Assembly (NCBI GenBank): GCA_014529385.2 | Contig: CM043971.1 | Coordinates: 31,203,209-31,267,208, forward strand | Source: Adiantum capillus-veneris | Lineage: Eukaryota; Streptophyta; Polypodiopsida; Polypodiales; Pteridaceae | DNA length: 64,000 bases | Direction: 5' to 3' | Shown: in pieces, positions 55,220 through 64,000 of the stretch | Layout: the number at the start of each line of letters is the position of its first letter | Position numbering within the stretch: the first letter of the stretch is position 1 | Program-made: the position numbers and the translations under genes | The notes under the pieces: model-generated | The model's input: only the letters and a program-made list of their open reading frames with translations | Database searches by the model: none | Told to the model about the DNA's origin: nothing

Positions 55220-56444
55220 TGTCACGTGACACATCCAACCCTATGTGTCCGTGGACAAGCTACAGCATGGCGAGGGTTCAGTCAATCAAGTCAGTCTAGA
55301 ATAGGAAGTGATCTGGCACTTTTGTGAGTCTGTTCGCAGACCGTGCATGTCCAGACACTTAGATTAGATGCATATCCTCTGGTTGCACATAACATGATCA
55401 TAAGCATTCCCATCAGAATCCATCAGAATCCTTCAGGGGAATTTTCCAGTGCATTTAGCCTATTTTTCCTATTTTTAACATTTTTCACTTATTAATTTAA
55501 GTGACTTTTGTTGGAAAGTAGGTAGGGCAAATTGAGTAAGTTTGTATATAAGCAAACCTAGACTAGCACTAAATGGCAGAAGAGGCAATAGTAGCCAAGC
55601 TCAGCAGACAACTTCTCAGCAAGACCCCTTGGTGGACCTTCCCTCCAAGCAACAGATACCTCCCATCCCCTAGCGTTTTGCATCAGCCTTGTCATCGCGA
55701 GAACTTCCCATCCCCTAGCGTTTTGGAAGAAGATCCTCGCCACAGATTTCCTCAGCCAGCGTTTTTGCAAGACCAGCATACCTAGCGTTTTTGACAAATT
55801 GCAGCCTGGCGTTTTCATGAGGATTGCGTTCAGAATAGCAGCAGTAGACATCGCCATTTGCAACAGTAGAAGACCTTCAAGTTTAGCCATAAGAAGTAAC
55901 AGATTCAGCCCGGTAAGTACTTAAGTTTTCAGCCAAAAGAAACCTCAGTTTTTAGCCCTAAACCTTCAGATTTTCAGCGACAAAGACCCACAAAAAACAG
56001 CCCCCAAAATCAGCGTTTTTGGACTGCAGCAGATTTCAGCCCATAGCGTTTTTGGACAGCAGATAAAAGATTGCAGATTTCAGCCCTTAGGTCGGTCTCG
56101 TCATCCCCGTCGTGATCGCCGACATAGCCTAGACTTGCATCAGTCACATGCATTCCCATTGTACCAGTTTGTGCAATCATAAGTAGACCACTCTCGCCGA
56201 CGAGAGTGGGGCCTTCGGAGGAGGGTTTTACAACGTCTCTGGTGTCGTATCTCTCTTCTCTCTCTATCTCTCAGTCTCATGCACTTTCACGCACAGTGTC
56301 CATTCACTTTGTTTGTGTCCATTGCACTCTCTCATTAAGAACGGAAGGCTCTCCCTTCCATAAGAACAACAAAAGGAACCTTGAGCACAGTTCGGAGCTC
56401 TCATCTTGAGCAAAGCGCAAACATTCATTCAGCTGCACCTAACA
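55220..56444 (+). repeat. 3' LTR, family Z copy B (1225 bp)
   Basis: TGTCACGTGACACATCC to CACCTAACA, with TATATAAG at 55545 and seven AGCGTTTT/GGCGTTTT motifs between 55672 and 56052. Confidence 0.92.
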
Positions 56445-56662
56445 ATTCCAAAAGCAACTGGCTCCAAAATCTGGCCCAAAAAGCATCAGCGCAGTTTTTT
56501 ACAAGAAATCCGTACAGTATGCATGTCATTAGTCAGTGCAAAATCCGGGTTCTGTCAGCTGCCATGTCAGCAATTAGCCCAAAATGAGGGTCTGTCGTAC
56601 TGTTCTGCTACGTCAGCATCCTCTGTCCGCGGGTGTTCATGCCACGTCATCATTTTGTGATA

Positions 56663-57707
56663 ACCGGAGGTTGTCTTGTCAGTGGGAACCAAAGGAGGGG
56701 CAAAGTGGCAAACTTGGAGCATGTTGTGCACCCAAAAAAACACTTGTGAGGGGGCTGAAAATGCCACTGTCAAAGCCAAAATCAGCATGCTTGTCCGTTC
56801 TTGGACCGTACCGGAGCGTTGTAGAGGTCCAAGTAGAGTATAGAGCATGATGTGTGTGAGCATATGCATGTCTAGCCGTATGTTTTTTTGCTGGTACTAT
56901 TGATGAGAACTCAATTGGTGATGACTTGGGAGAGTCATTAGGCGATTACTTTCTAGAAGTCTAAGAGACACTTTTTAAATCAAGTCTTGGTAGACCGAGA
57001 TTTTAGGAAGTATTCAAGTGACCCAAGGGGGTTTACTTCGGCTTGTGTCACACACATCCGGACGGACATGTGTGACATTGAGTTGGCGAAAGGTGATTCG
57101 TTGAGAGACGCGTTCGCCGAGGCAAAAATATGACCGAGGTTACCTCCCCAGCCCAACTGCGGCCATAATTTTGTCAAAAGGCAATGCCAAAAACCCCGAA
57201 TGTCATGCTTAGAGCTTCGTGCTCAACCAGCCGCTCTACCGTTTAGATACCTTGTATTTCGCAAAGGTATATGTGACAGCCGAGGCACCCAAGACAGCGT
57301 ATTCGGCCCTGTCGGGGCGCTCGGTTCTGGTGCCCAACCAGCCACTTCTTCCTTGCATTTTGAAGTACAGACTTAACAAGCCTTAGTGATTCTCAATAGA
57401 TCTGGCAGCCCTGTGCAAGCCGTTGGCAGCAGCCCCTCACCGCATGGTTGTTCTGTGCCTTACTGACAACTAAGGAAAGGGGGATATCTCCTCTTATGTA
57501 TTCACTCTATTGTTGATGACTGACCAGAGCAGCCTTTGACAGGAGACCATTCAGCCTATAGACCCTTAGAAGAAGCCATTAGAAATAGTCGCAAGTCAAT
57601 CCTAAATTAGGCAGCCCACAACAATGCTTCTCAATGTGCTCTGTTAGTGGCACAAACCTGTAGGAGGTTACTGAGAGCAACGCTTTACAAAACCTCCGAT
57701 TGTACTC
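56663..57707. other. No gene recognised
   Basis: About 1 kb with no convincing ORF. Two tRNA-arm-like phrases (GCTCAACCAGCCGCTCTACC near 57215 and GCCCAACCAGCCACTTCTT near 57335) occur, without a full cloverleaf. Possibly decayed pol of the gag to the right. Confidence 0.35.
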
Positions 57708-58470
57708 CTATAGGCTCTTGCAAGTAGCCGCAGTGAGTTGGTGCCAATCCGTCATGACACCGGCTTCAAATTCATTTGACAGCCATGCAGATGCAAACAT
57801 TTGCTTGAAGTATATCCATGTGGCGGGTGCGTGTCCTTGCATCAACAGTGTCGTCCACCATGTAAGCACATTGCCTTTCAAGAAAGTGGCAGCTTTCTTG
57901 ACCTCAGAGGCCTCTGTAAAATTTCCCGTTGCATAAGCTGTATCAAACTGTTGGAGGAAAGTTGCCTTCTCCTCAAAGCTATTGAAAGTGTCAAACTTTA
58001 CAGTTGCACCACCTTCTTTGTAGGCTTTTGGCTTTTCTAGTGCCCCCAAATTGTCATACGGAATTGTCTGCAACATGGGCATTGTAATAGGGATCATCGG
58101 CATTCCTTGGCCATTGACATTTTGCGTCGTAAGTGCCATATCTGGCTGCTGTCCATAAAAACCAGCCATGCCAAAATTGCCTTGTGGCACCGCAAACTCG
58201 CCCTGATTGCTTTGAAAGCCTTGCTGCATGCGGTATTACCATACATGGGGTTCGGCATCATGCCTTGCATACCCCCCAACACTGTTCCTGGCATATATTG
58301 CGGGTTTCCAGGCGCATAACCAGCTATATTTTGAAACACAGATCCACCCCCGAAATACCCAAGATGTACCATGGGTGGTGGAAAAACTTGATGCATTGCC
58401 TGGAAACTGGTTCCTTGTCCATTTAATGCAACATATGGACTCTAAAAGGCCTTTCCCTTTGTCGGCCATA
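57708..58470 (-). pseudogene. Ty3-type gag fragment, Gln/Met/Pro-rich N-terminus
   Basis: From ATG 58470 (MADKGKGLLES) the frame shifts early into a Gly/Pro/Met/Gln-rich stretch (QYMPGTVLGGMQGMMPNPMY; FQSNQGEFAVPQGNFGM), then a capsid segment GGATVKFDTFNSFEEKATFL, FDTAYATGNFTEASEVKKAA, LKGNVLTWWTTLLMQG, the Retrotrans_gag signature with paired Trp. It ends near 57708. One frameshift near 58430 and another near 58230. No LTR found; different from the other gags here. Confidence 0.65.
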
Positions 58471-58579
58471 GTGTAATCCTGCTTTCCTATACTCTGTGTC
58501 GTCACCAAAAACCAACCAAGGCTCACTTCTTGAGGAAAAAGTGATTCTGTCCTGGTGACGGAACCATGAAACCGGCCCG

Positions 58580-58725
58580 TGTTAGGGAATAATGTTTATA
58601 AAGGCATTTTAAGCCTTGAGTCCAAGGGCCCAAATGTGAATGCCCCTTGGACCCTTATGTCACTTACTCATAATAAAGAGAAAGCCCCAAACTCAATATA
58701 TGGGCTCTTCTCCCAAAATCGTACG

Positions 58726-58773
<48 letters not shown>

Positions 58774-58858
58774 CACGTGCTCCTGCTTCACGCTCCTCCC
58801 TTCTTCTCCATCGCCATCACAAGAGGCACCAAGTAGGCTTCTTTTTCACCTCCCCACA
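58580..58858 (+). repeat. 5' LTR of the Copia element (279 bp)
   Basis: TGTTAGGGAATAATG to TCCCCACA, with a CT microsatellite at about 58731-58771. Two bases separate it from the PBS. Flank GCCCG at 58575-58579 is the expected TSD copy. Confidence 0.75.
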
Positions 58859-58860
58859 CG

Positions 58861-58873
58861 TGGTATCAGAGCC
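58861..58873 (+). other. Primer binding site, tRNA-iMet (Copia)
   Basis: TGGTATCAGAGCC, perfect match to the initiator tRNA complement. Confidence 0.9.
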
Positions 58874-59413
58874 TAGGGTTTCCCAGAAGAGCCATCTTGC
58901 GAGCACATATCAGAATTTTGATTTTGCTCGCTGCGCCAGGGATTTCTGCCAATTTGCCTCAAACTTGTCGCGAAGGAGTCTCCTCATCGTGTAGAAGAGA
59001 CCCATGGTGACCATTTCCGTAAAATTAGGGTTTTGAAAATTGGCGAACAACAGTCAGTTTTTGCTGAAATTGACCAAATTCGACGTCAATTCGACACAAA
59101 TTCAGCACGGCGAGCCTCACAGGTCATTCTTACAGGCGTTTCCACTAGTACCAGTCTGAAAATTCAGCAAAACAGGTGTTTACAGGTCTGCATTTTGCCC
59201 TAAAACAGTGAATTTCAGCAAGCAATAGATGTATTACACCTTGTGGAAACCTTTGGTAAGGGTTTGGCAGTGAATGTAAGCCATTGTGGACTGATTTTGA
59301 GTGAAAATCGGTTGCTGTTTTTCTGGTACAGCAGGCTGTTTTTGCCCTATTTGCGCACATTTGGGTGTGTTTAAGTCGCCAAATCAGGGTTTTAGCATTT
59401 GCACTCACTTGGG

Positions 59414-60891
59414 ATGGCTTCAAGCAGTGAAAGTGGCAATCTTTTGTACATTCGGAAGCTTGAAGGGGCCCATAACTTTGTGATATGGAAGAAGCAATGT
59501 TATAATGTGATGCTGCAAAAGAAACAGGCAAAACCGATTAAAGTGCAGGGACATAAACCTATTGACATGTCGGATGAGGAATGGGAGGAAGTGGACGAGT
59601 TAGCTTGTTCCACGATTATGCGTTTAGTGTCTGACAGCTTACTGTTCAATGTTGAGAACGAAAAGTCAGCTTGGGACATGCGGAAGAGATTGGATGATTT
59701 GTATGCACAGCAGAGTGCGGCTAGTAAGGTTTACTGGCTTAAGAAGCTTATGGATCTCCATATGAAGGAGGGCATGCAAATGTCGGTGCACCTCAATGAG
59801 TTCAACTCAATTTTCAGCCAACTCTCAAGTCTGAAATTTAAGATTGATGACGAGTTCAAAGCTACTTTTCTGCTATGCACATTGCCCGAGAGTTGGGATA
59901 TTTTCCGGACAGCTCTCAGTAGCTCGAGTGCAACACTTACATATATGGATGTGTAGAGAGTTCTCTCCTCATGGAAGAGATGAACAGGAAGAACACCACT
60001 GGGGGTTCTTCTAATGCATTGCACTTGAGGGGCAGGTCCCAGCGGAGGGAGAAGTTTGACCATAAGGGCAAGGCACACAACAAATCTCGCAAGAAAGATG
60101 TTGAGTGCCACCATTGCGGTAAGAAAGGGCATTATAAACGCGAATGTTTCGAGTAGAAGAAAGAGAAAAAGAAAGGTGCTGAAACAGATGCAAAGAACAA
60201 GGGAAATGCAAAGAAGAGCAATGTTTTGATTTAGGAAATAAACGTTGCAAGTAGCTGTGAGAGTGACAGCAGCAATGATGTACTCAATGCCTCTTCTTTT
60301 GATGCACATACCTTGGCTATGGGTTCTAGTGAGGACATGCATACTTAGGACATGCATACTTGGATCCTTGATTCAGGTGCCTCTTTTCATGTGACACCTC
60401 ACAGGGATTGGTTTTTTCAGTACACAGGTGAGGTGCAGGGCACTGTCTATTTGGGGGATAATTATGCATGTAATATAGCTGGAATTGGCAGTGTGCAGTT
60501 CTCTTTTGCAGATGGTATGACCTTTGTTTTGCATAAAGTGCATCATGTTCCACAACTCAAGAAGAGTTTGATCAGTTCAGGGCAGCTGGATGATGCAGGC
60601 TATCACACCACTTTTGGTGATAGCAAGTGGAAGATATGTAAAGGGTCACGGATTGTAGCCAAGGGCTACAAAGCGGACACCTTATATCCTTTGTACGTAT
60701 CCAGTGTGTGTGACCATGTTGTCGCCATAACCGAGCAGCCGGGTGTTTCTTTGTGGCATTTTTGGTTGGGACACATGAGTAAAAGAGGAATGGAAACTCT
60801 GTCTCGTTGTGGTTATTTGCCGTGTTTGAGGTATGCTGATTTTTCTTGTGAGCACTGTATTTATGGTAAGCACACTCAAACACTGCACAAG
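59414..60891 (+). pseudogene. Copia gag-protease, stops and frameshift
   Basis: ATG 59414, MASSSESGNLLYIRKLEGAH, then NFVIWKKQCYNVML and a DLHMKEGMQMSVHLNEFN stretch (UBN2-type gag). TAG at 59954-59956 coincides with a frame change. The new frame has MEEMNRKN, a CCHC knuckle CHHCGKKGHYKREC (60109-60150), three in-frame stops (about 60154, 60231, 60346), then protease WILDSGASFHVTPHRDWF with a normal Asp-Ser-Gly-Ala. It ends in the pre-integrase block LWHFWLGHMSKRGMETL and CEHCIYGKHTQ, where copy C is inserted. A fuller gag than the one at 27172-29025. Confidence 0.85.
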
Positions 60892-62109
60892 TGTAAGGTG
60901 CAGCGGAAGTGAATGTTGAACTTTGCTCAAGATGAGTGCTCCGAACTGTGCTCAAGGGTTCCTTTTACTTACGGAAGGGAGAGCTTTGTGTTCCTTTAGT
61001 GAGAGAGTGCGATGGACACAAACAAAGTGGTGAACACTGTGAATGAAGGTACATGAGACTGAGAGATAGAGAGAGAAGAGAATACGACACCAGAATGTTG
61101 TCAAACCCTCCTCCGAAGGCCCCACTCTCTATGGCGAGAGCGGTCTACTTATGATTGCACAAATCTCTACAATGCTTGGACTTGCCGACGATGTCGACGA
61201 TGAGACGGGCTGAAATCTGAAAACGCTAATGATTGAAATCTGCAAATCTTATCTGCTGAATTCTGACTCTTATGTCGATGACGACGGTACGACGATGACG
61301 CGCTGAAAACGCAGATGCTGAAATTTGCGTTCTCCGGGCTGAAACTGTAAACTTCGCGGGATCTGACCGTGCAACGAGGATCTGTTGCGGGAAGGTGAGA
61401 TCTGTGAGGTTCGGGGGTTCTACTGCGGACACTAACTGCTGAAAACTGAAAACGCTGAGTCTAGGGCTGATTCCGTCGCGAAGATGTGCAAAAACGCTGA
61501 GGTTGATCTGCAAACCAAGAACGCTAGGGCTGAAGATGGGTCCTGCTGCAAACACGCTGTGGATCTACCGGTGCAAACCACTAACTCTAGTGCTGATCTG
61601 TCCTTTGCTATCGCCAAGCTGATGCAGATGCAAAAACGCTAGCTGATCTAGGGTCTTGTCCAAAAACACTAGCTCTTCTGCTGTGATGCAAAAACACTAG
61701 AGAAACGTGGGGTCCTGCTGAGAAGTTGCCTGTGAGCAAGCGCTCGTGCTGCCTCTTCTGCCAGAAAGTGCTAGCGCTAGGTTTCTATATATACAAACTT
61801 AGCAATATTGCCCTACCTAGTTCCCAACAAAAGTCACTTAAAAATAGTAAGTGAAAAATGTCAAAAATAGGGAAAATAGGTCTATGAACTGTAAAAATGC
61901 TACTGATGGGTTATGATGGAAATCTGATGGTCATGCTGTGTGCAACCAGAGGATATGCATCTAATCTAAGTGTCTGGACATGCACGGTCTGCGAATAGAC
62001 TCACAAAAGTGCCAGATCACTTGCTATTCTAGACTGACTTGACTGAATTGAACCCTATTCATGCTATAGCTTGTCCACGGACACATAGGGTTGGATGTGT
62101 CACGTGACA
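60892..62109 (-). repeat. 3' LTR, family Z copy C (1218 bp)
   Basis: On the minus strand TGTCACGTGACACATCC to CACCTTACA. At least nine AAAACGC/AAACACT forms of the AGCGTTTT motif lie between 61215 and 61700. TATATATAG is on the minus strand near 61786. Confidence 0.9.
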
Positions 62110-63628
62110 TGCCCTCCTTTTCAAAGTGAGGTACTGGTACCGAACTGTATGGCGTCGAGGGAGATCGTCGACAACATTCGGAATGCTCGAAAGGACTCTT
62201 CGCCGGCCCACTCTGAGGTGTGGGTCGTGCGATACTTGAACTGTCTGCAACGCTTGCTTCTTTGGGCCGCTCCGAAAGCGACACAAAGTCTTATGTGGCT
62301 CCTTCAATGCTTCAACTTCGTCTAGAGTCATGCGTCTACCTTCTTCAAGAATCTCCGAGGTTGAAAATTCTTGAAACCACTTCCAACACAAAAACATGAA
62401 CATACCCATTCCATGTAAAGTGACTGGAAAAATTCTATTCTTTCGAAAAACTGTGCATGCAACATAGATGAACATAGAGACAGAGTGCCAAACCGTTCAT
62501 CAAACACATACAAATAGTGAGATCGAATCTTTTCTTTCTGATCTAAATCAATCAACTGTGGCAAATCATAATGGAAATGCCGATGCTTGATGCTCAATCC
62601 TTCTTGTGCTCTTTCTATGACTGTGTCATGCCAAGGAAGAGACATGGATTGTGACTTCCTTGAATGCACACATTTCAGCTTTTCATGAATAATCCGCATA
62701 ATTTCGTGCCCATTCATGAGTGAAACGTGCGCAACGTACAATATGTCATGCCTAGGAAAAGGGATCACATTAGGACGCTGACTAAAATATAGGAAACGAT
62801 CACGAACGAAACACTCGTACAATGCGTGCTGACTAATCATTCGAACACATAGTACTTCCTGTGGGGGTCCTTTGAACCTAGGCTCGAGAGCCAAGATCGG
62901 TTCGTTGTGTTTGATCGAATCTGCCTGGGGGGTTGTTGTGGACCTCCACTCGAAAGCCAAGATCGATTCTTCGTGATCGATCGAATCTGGAATGAGGTTA
63001 GCTTCACTAGAAAAAGCATCAACTAACTCATCATTCTTGTGAACAATCACATCTTCTTCATGTAAATCATCATGCTTGTGAGAAATCACGTGGTGATCAT
63101 CATGCAAATCATCATGCTTGTCATTGTCATTCAATTCATCATGCTTATCATCATGCCAATCATTATCATGCAATTCATCATGCTGATCATTATCATGCAA
63201 ATCATGTGTGTCGTGCTTTGGAAAAGAAGAGACTAAGAGAGTCTCCTTCTCCTGATCCTTTGCAATCTGCGCTTGCACATTAGAAAAGAGTCGCAACAAC
63301 TCTTGCATGTGTCGCGCTTGCTCACGCTCACGCTCTATGACTATTTTTCTTTCTACTTTTCTTTCTGCATGTCTGCGATCCATTTCTGCTTTTCTTTCTT
63401 TGCATTCACGATCAAATTCTGCCATTCTTTTTGCTTTTCTTGCTTCGCGTTCTAACTTCCTGTCCATAAATATCTGCTCCAACTCCTCCATAGGAGTTAG
63501 TGCAATCCTTGGCGTAGATGGGGAAGGGGGAAGGTCGGAAAAACCTCCTGGTGGGGAAATTCTTCTTCGCCACTTTCATGCTCACCACCTCCATGCGAAG
63601 TATCCATTCCGCTTTGGGTGATGACCAT
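62110..63628 (-). pseudogene. Family Z ORF, copy C (387-codon open stretch)
   Basis: ATG at 63628 gives MVITQSGMDTSHGGGEHES as in copy A. A run of 4 C instead of 5 near 63560 shifts the frame; the following 387-codon frame (62328-63491) is open. It has a long charged helix (KLEREARKAKRMAEFDRECK; EREREQARHMQELLRLF), NVQAQIAKDQEKETLLVSS, eleven or so Asp/His-rich units at 63030-63210, then the conserved C-terminal region (ECFVRDRFLYFSQRPNVIPF, HDILYVAHVSLMNGHE, KSQSMSLPWHDTVIERAQEG). A last overlapping frame (62059-62475) runs to the polypurine tract. No match to known families that I can name. Confidence 0.7.
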
Positions 63629-64000
63629 TCTGAAGTCGTTGGTTCTTGTGGTCTTGGGTTCTTAAGTTCACGAGGAACTTTGGGTTCTTGTGGGTCTTGG
63701 GTTCTTGAGGGTCTTGAGGTTCTTGGGTTCTTGAGGTTCTTCTTTTCGCTTGCAATCTGTGTTAGAGAAGGATCTTCTCTTCACCCAAGTTCTGCTCTTT
63801 TCCGCGGGTGCACCCCTTGGCGGCCTTGCGCTCACTCCAAGGTTGCTTTTTCCCACCTCACATCGATTGGCCGGCCGCGAAGTGCACGGTCCGCTCTCAA
63901 TGAGTGAAAAGAGGCACAAGGGAAGGCTGGACAAGCCCTTCTTTCTTGGGTTTCCTGTCACTTTTCAAAAACACGATCAGGAATCGACACGCCCAAGAGA

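Larger units (their letters stand above)
53137..56444 (+). mobile_element. Family Z element, copy B, nested in an LTR
   Basis: Starts TATCACGTGACACATCC (TG changed to TA) and ends CACCTAACA. Flanks GTTCC (53132-53136) and ATTCC (56445-56449) form a TSD with one mismatch. The 5' LTR is fused directly to the coiled-coil coding region, so the LTR end, PBS, leader and ORF start are deleted. The 3' LTR is complete. Confidence 0.88.
52801..56662 (-). repeat. Chromovirus-type LTR split by family Z copy B
   Basis: 52801-53136 begins TGTCACAGACTTGGGCATCC and follows the 38801 LTR (GAGATTGGCCCCAAAGAC, GGTATTTCTTT, CAGAGCCCCAAAAGC). The remainder resumes at 56450 (AAAAGCAACTGGCTCC) and ends near 56662 with CATGCCACGTCATCATTTTG. 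The two halves join across the inserted element. A diverged relative of the copy 1/2 LTRs. Confidence 0.75.
58580..60891 (+). mobile_element. Copia element, 5' part, interrupted by family Z copy C
   Basis: A 279-bp LTR (58580-58858), a perfect iMet PBS, a ~540-bp leader, gag and protease, and the first part of the gag-pre-integrase region. At 60892 the LTR of copy C begins in opposite orientation. Integrase, RT and the 3' LTR would lie beyond copy C, outside the window. Confidence 0.85.
60892..64000 (-). mobile_element. Family Z element, copy C, nested in Copia, off right edge
   Basis: Minus strand: the 3' LTR (60892-62109) on the left, polypurine tract, ORF and leader. The window ends before the PBS and 5' LTR. 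The left flank ACAAG (60887-60891) should recur beyond its 5' LTR. It preserves the longest uninterrupted family Z reading frame. Confidence 0.88.

Noticed and set aside
57195-57355. Two tRNA-like phrases (GGTAGAGCGGCTGGTTGAGC and AGTGGCTGGTTGGGCACC, minus strand)
   Set aside because: Only D-arm/anticodon-like pieces are present. No T-loop GGTTCGAATC with matching acceptor stem could be found at the right spacing.
1-64000. CRISPR array, prokaryotic operon, integron or plasmid features
   Set aside because: No regularly spaced identical short repeats, no ribosome binding sites or bacterial genes; the content is plant nuclear retroelements.

Overview
The window is repeat-dominated nuclear DNA of a land plant. 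Ty3/gypsy and Copia LTR retrotransposons primed by plant-type tRNA-iMet and tRNA-Asp sites, long CT/GA/CA microsatellites, AAACCCTAA teloboxes and one spliceosomal host gene all point that way. A large, retroelement-rich genome (fern- or gymnosperm-like) would fit, but the species cannot be decided from the sequence. No rRNA, tRNA, CRISPR or prokaryotic features were found.

Layout. 1-3967: 5' part of a tRNA-Asp-primed element (minus strand) with a 901-bp LTR and a leader made of diverged ~290-bp repeats; it is inserted in the reverse transcriptase of a second Ty3 element (3968-6357). 6358-11345: a plus-strand gag that collides head-on at about 9200 with a minus-strand gag/PR/RT fragment. 11346-15205: decayed non-coding material with a possible relic element. 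15206-18590: a minus-strand Ty3 pol without gag, then microsatellites. 19435-26741: a complete but RT-deleted chromovirus with both LTRs and TSD TATAT. 26906-30859: a short, young Copia-derived element (two 187-bp LTRs, TSD GCCTC) with one intact 617-aa gag-protease-plus-unknown ORF and no integrase or RT. 31052-32577: a solo-like LTR of the 19435-26741 family.

The only host gene recognised is at 34677-35801, a 375-codon first coding exon of a beta-catenin-like protein 1 (CTNNBL1) homologue ending at a GTAAGT donor. No later exon is evident, so its intron either spans the remaining TE-filled 28 kb or the gene is cut short. To its right lie another family-G gag relic (37655-38795), two tandem chromoviruses (38801-42360 and 42361-48354) with telobox-rich LTRs, and a LINE RT fragment (48330-48773).

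The most unusual content is a family of non-autonomous LTR elements, called family Z here, present three times: copy A 48774-52529 (+), copy B 53137-56444 (+, nested in a chromovirus-type LTR) and copy C 60892 to the right edge (-, nested in a Copia element). Family Z has ~1.2-kb LTRs full of AGCGTTTT motifs, an iMet PBS, and a single ~490-codon ORF unlike gag or pol: a basic/acidic coiled coil, an Asp/His-rich repeat block, and a conserved C-terminal region matching no family I recognise. All three copies are broken, each differently (stop codon and frameshift, deletion plus a ~98-bp micro-inversion, frameshift), so their shared reading frame reflects an ancestral protein. The elements work as a community of dead or non-autonomous copies that would depend on enzymes supplied from elsewhere.
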